Assembly (NCBI RefSeq): GCF_963422355.1 | Contig: NC_085099.1 | Location: 681,613-745,612 of the forward strand | Direction: 5' to 3' | DNA: 64,000 bases | DNA from: Corticium candelabrum | Taxonomy: Eukaryota > Porifera > Homoscleromorpha > Homosclerophorida > Plakinidae | Part shown: positions 13,864-25,033 of the stretch, piece after piece | Layout: the number at the start of each line of letters is the position of its first letter | Numbering within the stretch: position 1 is the stretch's first letter | The notes under the pieces: generated by a model | What the model saw: the letters and a program-made list of their open reading frames with translations, nothing else | What the model was told of the DNA's origin: nothing | The model's database searches: none | Translations under genes and position numbers: made by a program

Positions 13864-14620
13864 TATCCGGGTTTTTAACATCCGGGAGATAACACGAGTC
13901 AAATGCTTCTTCTGCGCTAGTGCAACATAGAATATAGATTTACAAATAAAAATAAATATTTATTAGGAGCAATAAACATTTCTTAAAAAATCAGCCACGT
14001 CGACACGCGTTACTCACCAATATAGATTATCCGGGTTTGCAAGTCACGGTCTCCAGAGAATCCGGGGAATCTCCAGGCGAACGAAACGGCGGGCTTTTAC
14101 AACATCCGTTCCCGCCACTGTAACGAAGACTGAAGACTCTTCAGCGCTAAGAGAGCTCCACAGTTGTTATTGATTTTGTATTATCAGTGAAATTAGGTGG
14201 GTTACGTAAGGTGCAGGTGCATTATTTGCTTGCAATTGACGAGTTGAGCCAACTTTTGTCTCTCTACGGCTTTACTAGCCAATTTTAGAAACTGCAGGTA
14301 GGCGTATGTGTTTCAACTTTCAGCTGTCTGCTTGTTGAGACTTTGAATTAATTATTACTTATTTTGACGGTGTGTTAATATCAAATAGTCCAAAATTTGA
14401 TGAATTAATTAATATTTATAGCTATTTGTAAAAAGATGCGCTGAATTATTATTTTACTTGATTGCGTGCTTAGGTGCTCAAATGTTGGATGATTTGTTAA
14501 TTAATTAAAACAAACACAATCCATGGTTGTGTAACTTTGTTTTTATCTCCTTGCCTTGCCACTGTTATCATTCAATTTCTATTGTTGTCTTGTGTTTCAG
14601 AAGAGCAGAACCAAGCAGAG
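13864..14620. promoter_or_regulatory. probable bidirectional promoter between STX18 and DNMT1
   Basis: The two start codons are 757 bases apart and divergent. No coding sequence is seen. An acceptor (TTTCAG at 14595-14600) just before the DNMT1 ATG implies a non-coding first exon upstream, perhaps in 14100-14200. The stretch 13990-14170 is richer in CpG than the surroundings. Confidence 0.5.
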
Positions 14621-17600
14621 ATGATCAGTGAAACCGCTGATGTGATAGACAACAACGATGATCATCTGAGCAGTTTTCATGAGCAGGAGCACAAGAAACA
14701 GAAGCGGAAGTCAGAATCAGGTTGGTTTTCTAATTGGAGTGGTTGGCTGTGTTGAATACTATGGAATGTATAGTCCAAGGTTTGCCAAAGATGCCCAAGC
14801 TGGTAATTTGAAGACGGTTTGTTTGCAACTGAAGTTACAAGATTAGAGAATTAATTTGCAATTCAGGATTCTAATGGGACTGTTGGCATTGTTGATAAGG
14901 ACATAAATGGCTGGTCTGATGATGGTCTAGTCCAGAGTGGTCATAGTGACACTGTCCAAAAGGTTTGTTTATTATCATTGTTACATGCAATTTAGCCTCA
15001 TTGGTTCTTTTGTAATGAGGGTTTATGTAGAATGTAACCTTTTTGTTGCCTGTTACTTGTTAACCTACCTATTGCTACATAGAATGGCTGTGACAATTGT
15101 GAAGACATTGATGAGCAAGAAGACAGAAACGGGTTGGTTGATGCTTAGTTGTGTAACTTGATATGTCTCAAAATAAAATCATTTGTTAAAGCTCTGAAAG
15201 TATGGAAGTAAATGGTGGAACATCACTCAAGCCCAAGACTGTTCTTTCTGTTGTGAAGGTGATCATACGTTTAATGAGAGCAGTTTTATTACAAGTTACT
15301 AAAATGAAAAATAAAAGATCTAACATGCATTTTAGATTTTATTGTGGATGGATGGATGGATGGACACACACGCACGTGCACACACACACACACATTGGCA
15401 TTAAATGATTTCCAGATTTCGATTAGGACTTGTGTGCTAAGTCAGATTTGGTTATACTGCATAGATTCACCAAATGTGAGTTATCTTTCATTATAGCCTC
15501 CTAAGAGATGCGACCAGTGTAAACAATTCCTTGATGATTCAGACTTAAGAATGTTTCTAGGAGACTCAGATGAAGCTGTGAGCTGTCTTTACATACATTT
15601 TATCCTGCCATGAATGTACTTTATTCTGTTTGCAGCTTGAAGAATTTGCTGTTTTAGCTGATGAGAGACTCAGCGTATTTACTGGTGAAGAAGAGAGTAT
15701 TGAAATGGAGGAAGTTATTCAACACAAGATAACAAATTTTACGTACAACTTATCGGACTACTGCAGTTTCTACATTTTTAATGATATTCTTTGACTTTTA
15801 GTGTTTATGACAAACATCTGCACTTATGTCCATTCGATTCTGGTTTGGTTGAAAAGAATGTGGACCTTTACATTTCTGGGAGTGTAAAGCCAATTTATGA
15901 TGACAACCCAACAGCAGAAGGCAATTAAACTGTTTAATCTAAGCATGTTTCTTGTGTCTGCTTGTGTGTTTGCTTGTCTGTCTGTCTGTCTGTCTGTCTT
16001 TTGAAACTCAGAAAGTAGTAAAGTAGGTCCACAAATGGAAAGAGTTATACAGTGATTTGGTGAACAGATAAGGACAGGAAGGGAGTATGTGTTTCTTCAT
16101 TGTCTTGTTTATCTAGATGGTATTCCAGCTTCAAAACTTGGTCCCATTGGGGAGTGGTGGATTACTGGTTATGATGGTGGTGATAAGGCATTGCTTGGAG
16201 TCAGTACAGGTTGGCCAATTATTCTCTACAGTGTATTTGTTATACTTATCATCGTCAATTTTGTAATGGAGTGAAATGGTCATTGCCATAGATGCTGTTT
16301 CTATTGTAGGGTTTGCTGAGTACATTCTGATGAATCCTTCAGAAGAGTATCGATGCATAATGCAGAGAGTTTACGAAAAGATGAGTTTAAGCAAGGTTTG
16401 ACAACCTTGAAGAGGTTATTGTGGAGTTGCTTATATCATACAAGTAATGTTCTTGTTAGATTGTGATTGAATTCTTGGCAGCATCAGATGATGAAACATC
16501 ATATGAAGACCTGCTGCATGAAATACAGGTAAACATGTTTCTACAGCGAATTGTAAATATTTTCATGTTAGGCATGCAACAGACTGCTGTGCCCCCTCTT
16601 GGTTTGGATTGCACAAGTTTCACCGAAGATATGTTGCTGTCACATGCACAGTTTCTTGTTGAACAAGTGAGTGATTACAAATTAACAAATAAGTTGCTTG
16701 CTAAATGTCAGTGGAGCATTGGAAACTAATGGCAGTAATTACAACTCACATAGCACAAGGAGCAAGTTTGTAATGTTTTCAGAAGTATTTGTCTGTCTGT
16801 GTCTGTGTGTCTGTCTGTAAACACTACTATAGTCTATATCTCTTGAACATGTTGATATAAAATTTTCAAAATATGAAGATCTTGCCAATATCCAAGTTAA
16901 GAAATAGGCACTGAGGGTCATTATCATAAATTTTAAATTGACAGCCCAGAGTCTAACTCTTAACTTTTAGTTCAGGTAGCTGATTTCCTCAGAATCTAAA
17001 CTCATTGTATGTATTTAGCAGGTGACTACCAATAGACAGCATAGCACTTTGCCTATGTAGTGGTTTGTTGGTTGATGTTTTTGACAAGAATTTTGTACGT
17101 GTTTTCTGCTATTGATAGGTGGAAAGTTACGATTTTGCAGCTGATGATGATGAAGACCGACTCCTAATAAGGCCTTGTTTGAGAGACTTACTCAAGCGAT
17201 CAGGAGCTGTAGTTGGGAAGCAGTAAGGAAATTGATAGAATAAGGTAGTCAATCTTTTACCTTACATTGTCTGCAGAAGCAAATTTAGTAGAAAACGAGT
17301 ACATCAGCAAGTTGTCAGGAAACGGGCAAAGCAATCCATGGTTTGTCTCAGAGGTAGGCAGATCTGTCGTAAGTTGTTCTCAATTGGTTGTTGCAGGCCA
17401 CAACTACGCCATTAGTGAGGAATATATTTGACACATTTTTTACTGGCCAAATTGACAGTAAGGCGGGTGGTCCTCGAAGACGGCGGTGTGGTGTCTGTGA
17501 GGTATGGAACAAAACTTTCTAGACTGATGATGTATAGTTTGTTATATGTATTAATGGCACATTTTGCTATCATACGTTTTAATTAAACTGAAACATTTAG

Positions 17601-20600
17601 ATTACTGGCATGTGCCTAGAGGAAGGGACTGATGGTTTTCTACTTGTAGGCGTGCCAGCTACCTGATTGTGGTCAGTGCTCTGCTTGTCGAAATATGGCC
17701 AAGTTTGGAGGTTCAGGAACTGCAAAGCAAGCTTGTCTCAAGAGACGGTATGTGGTGTTTAGTGCCATGCGTGGTGCATATAGAAATGATCAGCACTATT
17801 ACGTATGTAGAGACTCACTACTAATATTATGTAGTAAGTCTACTGCTTTACTACACAGTGATGAACTTATATGATAAGCAAGAAATTGATCTTGGTAGAC
17901 TCATCATAATTATAATGCTCATGGCATGCATTTGGTCTGCTTTATTTTTGCTAAGTATATAGTGTGGTGTAGTTCTTGTTCTGAAGGTATTTATAGAAGT
18001 AATCTTTTAGGTGTCCGAATCTGGCTCTCAGAGAAGCCGAAGAGAACCAAATTGATCAAGATGATGAGATCAGCTCGATGGTATACAATCTGAGTTGTTT
18101 GCTAAGTTTGAACTAGAACAAGTAATGTTTCAGAATGATGTTGAGATGGACATTCAAGATATGTCACCTCGAAAGAGAGTGAAGGCCAGACAAAGGAGCA
18201 TGGTAGGTCAGGTTAATGCTGGAGATGCAGATGTAAAATGTACACTTTATGTTGTTTTAAAACTTTCAATAATTTGTTGGCATGTATGTTTTAACAACAT
18301 TCAAATTAATGCTTAAGGAACATGATTTGTTTTACTGTACGTGTAGAGCTCTATCCAGTGGATTGGTGAGCCTTGTAAACAAGACAATAGAAGTTATTAC
18401 AAGCAAGTGAAGATTGGTAATGAGACAGTAAGCCACTCTGCATTTTTGTATGCTACCAATGATGTTGACTAGTTATGTAACAGATCAGTGTGGGAGACAC
18501 AGTGAGTGTTCAGTCTGAAGATGATCGTCTTCCCATTTTTATTATTCAAATTCAATACATGTACGAGGATAAGGAGAGAAAAAAGGAGTTCCATGGCAGT
18601 TGGTTCAGGTAGGGAGTTAGACCAGTAATTAATCTTTACTAGTGCTAGCTAGAGAAAAGATGATGTATGCAAAGTGATTGAATATTCTAAAGCTAGGAAT
18701 CACTTCATTACAAAACTACAACTTTGTTTAATAAAATGCTTTCATTTGTTTATGTTGTTTGTGTTGTTGTACAGTCGAGGGTCTGACACTATACTAGGAG
18801 AGACATCAGACTCAAATGAGCTCTTCCTTATTGACTTGTGTGACACAAACCCACTTACATCTATCATATCAAGAGTCAATGTATATACACTACTATATCA
18901 CAAAATGGTTTTGTCTTGACTCTGTTGTCATTAGGTTGTATATCAATTGCCACCCAGCGATTGGGCTACTAGAGGTGGTGTAGAAGAGCCCAAAGATGAA
19001 ACCAAGGAGGACACAACAGACTTTTTCTATCAGAAATGGTAGCTTGTCACATTTAGCGGCCACTAATAATTGTGTTTATTGTTGATATTATCTGAAGGTA
19101 TCACCCCGAGTTTGCTCGATTTGAGGATCCTCCTCTTGAGTACATCAGCCAGCACTTTGGTATTGATTATTGTCCAAGTTGTGTACGGCTGCTACGTAGA
19201 GTAAAGGTGAATGTATATTTTTGCAATTATTTTGTATTTGCTCTGATTGAAATGTTTTGGTGTTGTAGAATAGTACGCCAATATTGGGCGACCCACTTAG
19301 CTCTGATGACAATGAAAAAACCTTGTACCAGTAAGTCACTGTTCTGTTTTTAAGTAATGTTAAGCTATTAATATGCTATCGACTGTAGTTATGTGTATAA
19401 CAGGTTTTAGTATCAGACTGGTGTATTTTGTTAACATGTGTGTGGTGTGGATGTGTCATTGTTAGGTCATTTCAATTAAACGGTGAAACTTTCAAAATTG
19501 GAGACTGCGCCTATCTCTCACCTGATGCATTTAAATTCAAGTCAGTGAATTAACAATGTTGCTACACTTTTAATTTGGTGAGATTTTGGCAAATATTGCA
19601 GAGCAAAGCAATCTTTTGCAAAGAAACTGCAGAAGAGAGAAGGAACGGTGAGCCAACAGATTGTTGCATCTATTAAGTTTACAAATTAATTAATGCACTT
19701 ACAGATGTTTGAGAGCAATAATTTTAATCTCTTATCTGAGATTTGATTTGAATGATAGTGCTTTCTCTAACTTACAATACACATTTCCAGTATGTGTCTT
19801 CAAGAAACAGTTGTGTGTTGTTAGACTGATGAGAATCGTTATCCTGAACTTTATCGAAAGACTTCAGACTACGTGAAAGGCAGCAATGATGGCTCTCCAG
19901 ATCCATTTTTAATTGGGAAAATATTTGAGATTTATGTGACCGAGTCAAATAAGGATGAGATTAAACTGAAAGTCAACAAATTTTATCGGTATATTTTTTA
20001 GACTGTTGTGGTCACAGAGATGTGATTAAGCAATCAGATGTCTTTAAATTTTAGACCAGAGAACACACACTTGGGAATAGCTGCGTCATATCATTCAGAC
20101 TTCAATGCTTTGTACTGGAGTGAAGAAGGTTACTTATGATGACATTTGTATTGTTATTTCTATGGACAACTGATGCACATGATTATTGTACCTTGCTCCT
20201 TGATTTACTGACACAAAGTTACATTGGGTCATCTCTTACTACAGATCTGTTAAACGAGTTTGCATACAGTTTGCAATTTCATTGCTGTTTGTGTGAATTT
20301 AGTTGCCAATGTAACTGCTGATGACGTCCAAGGAAAGTGTTTTGTTGTATATCATGATTTAAGAACCAACAGTGTAGATACTGCTACTCTCCCATCTCAT
20401 ACATTCTACTTTTCTGAAGTTCGATCATCTCGATTTAATTCACATCTGCTTTGTGATAACTGTTTATTGTTTCAGGCATATGTCAGTCACAATGGGACAT
20501 TTTCAATTCCTCCTCCACATATCCTTTCTCTTTATAACAAACGCAAAGTCAGTTTGATGACATGCACTCTTTCTTTGATGTGGATATATATTTATTCAGT

Positions 20601-23600
20601 TTTTCTTTTGTAGAAGAAAGGAAAGTTGCCAAAGTCTTCTGAAGTACCTCAAGCAACTGATGAGCCTACCAACGCTTTGCCTGTCGTGCACAATTTATGT
20701 AGGAATAGGCTACGTTCATTTGATGTATTTGCTGGGTGTGGTGGATTGTCTGAGGGTTTTCATAAATGTGGATTGTCTGAGACTCATTGGGCAGTTGAGA
20801 TAGATGAGCCAGCAGCCCAAGCGTTTCGTCTAAACAACCCAAAGACAACTGTTTTTGTTGAAGACTGTAACGACCTTTTGAATCTAGTAATGGAGGTTGG
20901 TGCAATGTTACATTCTGTTTGAGTGAATTAGGAATGGATGATACACGGATACAGGTCACACACTACACAAGAATATGATTTCATGAGTGCCATGGAGCAT
21001 AAACATACATTACCACTTAGAAAAAGATGTACAAGAACTACAATCATGAAACTATGAGACATAAATGCATTTAAGAATCATTTTGTTGGTTAAGATTACG
21101 ACTTTTTCTTCACTTTTTGCTTTGGTCAGTTTATCATGTTGTGGTCATAAAGCTGCATGTAGTAGTACTTTGTTTCTAATCAATCAGAACAACAGCATTT
21201 GCTGTTTTCACTCACTTACATATGCTGCAAGTACACTTTACTAAGACTTTTACCCACTAGTTGCAGTGTATTGCGAGCTTTGTATCTGTTTTTTGTAGTA
21301 AAGGAAAAAACTATTGTTCTGAAGACATTATTTATTTATTTTTAATTACTGTAGGGAAAGGATGTCAATGGCAAGGGCCAGCGCCTTCCAAAGAAGGGAG
21401 AAGTAGACATGCTTTGTGGAGGACCACCTTGTCAAGGATTCAGTGGAATGAACAGATTCAACTCAAGAGAGTACTCTCAATTCAAGGTGATGTATTTGTT
21501 AGTTAATAAACGTAATTATGTTAAGTTAAGCTAGTTGTTTGGAGTGACTTGCAAATATGCTTTGTTACTAAGGAGCTTTCTCATAGAAACTCTCTAGACT
21601 TGCTATTTAGAGATGTTGTAGAGAATTCCTTCCTCAGTCTTCAAGAGTTCTCTTCTATAAGTCATGTATTCGTCCTGTAATGGAGTATTCATCTGTGGCT
21701 TGGAGCAACTGTTAAGACGAATTGCATCTACCTCGATTGAAAGATCGACTAGACTACTTTCAGACTGTCTTGACATATAGATGTATATACAATTTGGCAC
21801 TGGGATACATGCGTAACATCTTTACTTTCAGATTGTCTTTATGTTCTCGTGTGACTAGAAACAGTACAAGCTTGTTACTGCCCACACCGAGAACCAACTT
21901 TTTATGAAAAGAACTTTTTGCTATACAGGAAGTCAACTTTGGAACAACTTGCCAGCTATATTAAAACATACACTACTTACTGTCCTTCAAAAAGAACCTT
22001 AAAACTCTATTGCTCGTAAACTAGCTTAGTTTTAGTTTATGTTTGTCCATGTAGTATTTAGTATGTGTTATCTGGGCACTGTGGTAGATCAATCTTTTGA
22101 TTGAATAGTCTCCCTAATAAAACTAAACTAAACTAAACATGATAAGCTTTTGATGGGCTATAATAACATTGAGTATGTTCAGGAAGATTTGTAATTTACT
22201 GACTCTTGCAGAATTCACTTGTTGTTTCGTTTCTGAGCTATTGTGACTATTACCGACCACGTTATTTTGTGCTGGAGAATGTTCGAAATTTTGTTTCATT
22301 CAAACGGAGTATGGTTCTCAAACTTACACTACGCTGTCTCACACGTATTGGATACCAGTGTACAATAGCAGTTTTGCAAGCGGGATCTTATGGCATTCCT
22401 CAGAGCAGAAGACGGTGAGCATCATTTGGAGTTTGAATGAAATATTGCAATTTTGCATACTAGGACAATCAGTCATGTTTGTTACACGTTTCAGCACTTT
22501 ATTCGTGTTCATTGAGCAACGAACAATTTTTTGTTATATTCTTTGACCTTTGACTATTTGGGTCGATGGAAATTGATTGCTTTTTTGTAGTGCAATTCTG
22601 CTTGCTGCTGCTCCTGGTGAACGGTTACCATTTTATCCAGAACCAACACATGTATTCAGCCCTAAAGGCTGTCAGTTGAGCATCGTGGTTGATAATGATA
22701 AAGTAAGAGAATGTATAACATTTCGAGCATTTGATGTTTAATACTATATCAATCAATGTTACTATGTAGCATTTTTCCAACATTTCATGGTTGTCGTCGT
22801 GTCCGTATCGTGCTGTGACTGTTCGTGATGCCATGTCTGACTTACCAAAGATCAGAAATGGTGCAGCACAGAGGCAGATCTCTTATGATGGGGAGCCACA
22901 ATCTGCCTTTCAACGGATGGTAATCACCTAATAACTTTGTCATCTGGACTGCTGCAAATACTGTGGTAGTCAATTTGTCACAGGTCCGTGATGATCAGGA
23001 AGTTTTGCTTGACCACGTGTGTAAAGAAATGGCTCCATTGTCTCTGGCTCGGATTCGAAACATACCCTGTTATCCTGGAGCTGACTGGAGAGACCTACCA
23101 AATATTGAGTTGAAGCTGCCAGATGGGAATTTGGCAAAGAAATTGTGAGTTGAGTTGTAAAGCTAAAGAAATACTAAAACTTGATGGATAAGGAGTTACT
23201 TGGTGCATGCATAATGTTTACAATTCTATAGGCTAGTATCTTTTGTAGGAAGTACACTCATCATGATACGAGAAACTGCAGATCTTCAGATGGTCAACTA
23301 CGCGGTGTCTGCTCATGTGCTTCTGGCAAACCCTGTGACCCTGCTGATCGACAGTTTTCAACACTTATTCCTTGGTGCCTTCCACACACTTCAAACAGGC
23401 ATAACCAGTGGGCTGGATTATATGGCCGTCTGGCATGGGATGGATACTTTGGAACAACTGTAACAAACCCAGAGCCAATGGGCAAACAGGTGCAAAGTGT
23501 TTGGTTTGTACTTGGACAAGCTCTTGAATTACACGATCATTCTGTAGGGTCGCATACTTCATCCTGATCAGCATCGTGTGGTCAGTGTACGTGAGTGTGC

Positions 23601-23814
23601 ACGTTCTCAGGGCTTTCCAGACTCTTACAAGTTTTTTGGTACTTTGCTGGACAGACATAAACAGGTATCAATCCAAGGCAGTACAATAATTAATAAAATA
23701 ACGTTGTATGTACAGGTTGGGAATGCTGTTCCTCCTCCATTAGCATTTGCTATTGGCAGTGAAATTCTCAAAGCAATTCAGAAACACTGGGAATGGGAAG
23801 ATATGGAAGAATAA
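14621..23814 (+). CDS. DNMT1: DNA (cytosine-5)-methyltransferase 1, 39 modelled exons, about 1371 aa
   Basis: Maintenance methyltransferase: it copies CpG methylation to the new strand after replication in the nucleus. Domains in order: acidic N-terminus (residues 1-112); RFTS with [11 protein letters not shown] and [11 protein letters not shown] (15497 to about 17222); CXXC zinc finger [18 protein letters not shown] with the KFGG motif (17397-18080); BAH1 (18347-19330); BAH2 (19466-20547); catalytic domain (20614-23814). Catalytic motifs: [24 protein letters not shown] (Cys codon 21430-21432), VI ENV, VIII QSRRR and [11 protein letters not shown]. The last exons are 20614-20895, 21355-21486, 22212-22414, 22591-22702, 22770-22919, 22984-23144, 23249-23489, 23548-23664 and 23716-23814. 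All phases agree. The start is the least certain point: the first five exons (14621-14720, 14780-14802, 14867-14962, 15083-15132, 15192-15258) were placed by phase alone. One intron (after 15920) needs a GC donor. Human DNMT1 is 1616 aa; the N-terminal part is shorter here. Confidence 0.93.
15965..16003. repeat. (TGTC)n tetranucleotide repeat in a DNMT1 intron
   Basis: A nearly perfect run of TGTC units lies in the intron that begins with a GC donor. A related, less regular tract is at 16790-16820 in the larger 452-base intron 16667-17118, which has no other recognisable content. Confidence 0.88.
21600..22137 (+). mobile_element. 3' fragment of a non-LTR (LINE) retrotransposon in a DNMT1 intron
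   Basis: Reading the plus strand in broken frames gives blocks typical of the C-terminal part of a LINE reverse-transcriptase protein: [19 protein letters not shown] near 21650-21710, then [15 protein letters not shown], then [15 protein letters not shown] and a [10 protein letters not shown]-like block near 21930-21960. Frames are interrupted by stops and shifts, so it is dead. It ends in AATAAA followed by repeated AAACT units (22116-22137), as expected for the 3' tail of such an element. It sits between DNMT1 exons 21355-21486 and 22212-22414, in sense orientation. The clade (CR1- or Jockey-like) is a guess. Confidence 0.78.
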
Positions 23815-23841
23815 GACACAACTTGACAAGTCATAACTCTT

Positions 23842-24972
23842 TTAGCTCTGGTTGGTACCATTAGCAGTATCATGAACATTTGGTATAACACAAACATCTA
23901 GAAGACAGAATTTAGCACGACATGTCGGACACGGTGCTGAACTTCCCATCCAAGTCTCTGGCTGGCTTTGCTCTTGCCGACTAGCGAACCACTTGCCCAT
24001 ACAGTCTAGACACCACATTGGACGACAGAAACATTGCTGGCAGTCACCGTCTGTCGGGTCACGGCACATCTTCATCAGTTTAATGTTTGACACCTGAGCC
24101 ATGCAACCTACACAACGTTCTGGTTCAGGAGCGTCAGATGGCAGAAAATATGGCTGGTTTATTGTCACTTGTTCTTTGAAAGCCTTAAGAAACTGGTCGC
24201 TAAGTGTCTGATGGATAACAACACTTCTAGCATTTCGAATAGGTGACTGCAATTTATCTTTAATGTCTCCATATTCAGTAGAATTGACACGTAACGTGAA
24301 TGGTTTGACAGCCACATTAATGCTTTGAACTTCAATCCAGAGAAACTGAACAGCAGTCTGTGTCTCAATAGACATGGGGTGTTCTTCTGCTTGAAGGATT
24401 CTGAGATGTACATTTTGTTGATGAGCAAGATCAACACGATAAGCAGAAGTCTTGATGACCCATGAGTCTGTCACATAAATCCTTGATCCCCCAGTGCTTG
24501 TCCTAGAACAGAACTTGTCAATTCGTCTGAACTCAATATTTACAGATGAGGCGGTAGCTCTCCAAGGACCATTAAAACTGCCCAAAACTTTAGCCAAAGG
24601 GTGATACATCCAGTTGTTCCACGACCAGAACGAAGCAACACAACATCCCAGAAACAGCGCACATACAGCAACAGCAAAATATGCCTGTACAATAAGTCCA
24701 CTGTAACACAAGTTGAATAGATTGAGATTTTCTGAAACAACTCCGCCAACGAGATGATATCCTAAAGGCAGTGCGGAATGACATACAACAGTAATGGTAG
24801 TGCGTCGGAGGTGATAACCAACGAAGTCCATTTGTTCGCTTCCAAGAAATTTATCGAAAAGATTCTGAACCGTTAAACCGCCATTTCGAAATGCGTCTGG
24901 GGGAGCAATAAAGCAGACAGCGAACAACCAGTAGGCGATGGCGAAAACAAACTCTACTTGAAATTCGTTCAT
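23842..24972 (-). CDS. TMEM129: TMEM129-type E3 ubiquitin ligase of the ER, intronless, 376 aa
   Basis: TMEM129 is an ER-membrane RING-type E3 ligase acting in ER-associated degradation. The single open frame has an N-terminal hydrophobic segment (about residues 6-23), a second strong hydrophobic stretch (about 90-115) and a cytosolic C-terminal atypical RING. Its cysteine pattern runs CVGC ... C ... CQQCFCRPMWCLDC ... CPTC ... C over residues about 288-365. Length is close to the human protein (362 aa). It is tail-to-tail with DNMT1: the stop codons are only 27 bases apart, so the 3' UTRs must overlap. It is head-to-head with the MetX-like gene (61 bases between start codons). It is the only protein gene in the window without introns. 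Confidence 0.92.
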   Translation of the reverse strand: MNEFQVEFVFAIAYWLFAVCFIAPPDAFRNGGLTVQNLFDKFLGSEQMDFVGYHLRRTTITVVCHSALPLGYHLVGGVVSENLNLFNLCYSGLIVQAYFAVAVCALFLGCCVASFWSWNNWMYHPLAKVLGSFNGPWRATASSVNIEFRRIDKFCSRTSTGGSRIYVTDSWVIKTSAYRVDLAHQQNVHLRILQAEEHPMSIETQTAVQFLWIEVQSINVAVKPFTLRVNSTEYGDIKDKLQSPIRNARSVVIHQTLSDQFLKAFKEQVTINQPYFLPSDAPEPERCVGCMAQVSNIKLMKMCRDPTDGDCQQCFCRPMWCLDCMGKWFASRQEQSQPETWMGSSAPCPTCRAKFCLLDVCVIPNVHDTANGTNQS

Positions 24973-25033
24973 TCTTGTTTCCTACATACGGGAGCTGAGC
25001 GATGTGGGATCTTGTCACGTGGACGAGTTCTAA
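24973..25033. promoter_or_regulatory. 61-bp gap between divergent start codons (TMEM129 and MetX-like)
   Basis: Only 61 bases separate the two ATGs. Both 5' UTRs and the core promoter must lie in this stretch, overlap each other, or extend into the opposite coding sequence. Confidence 0.6.

Noticed and set aside
21261-21506. Open frame overlapping the exon with the DNMT1 catalytic Cys
   Set aside because: It is in a different frame from the conserved [10 protein letters not shown] block and stops without any domain.
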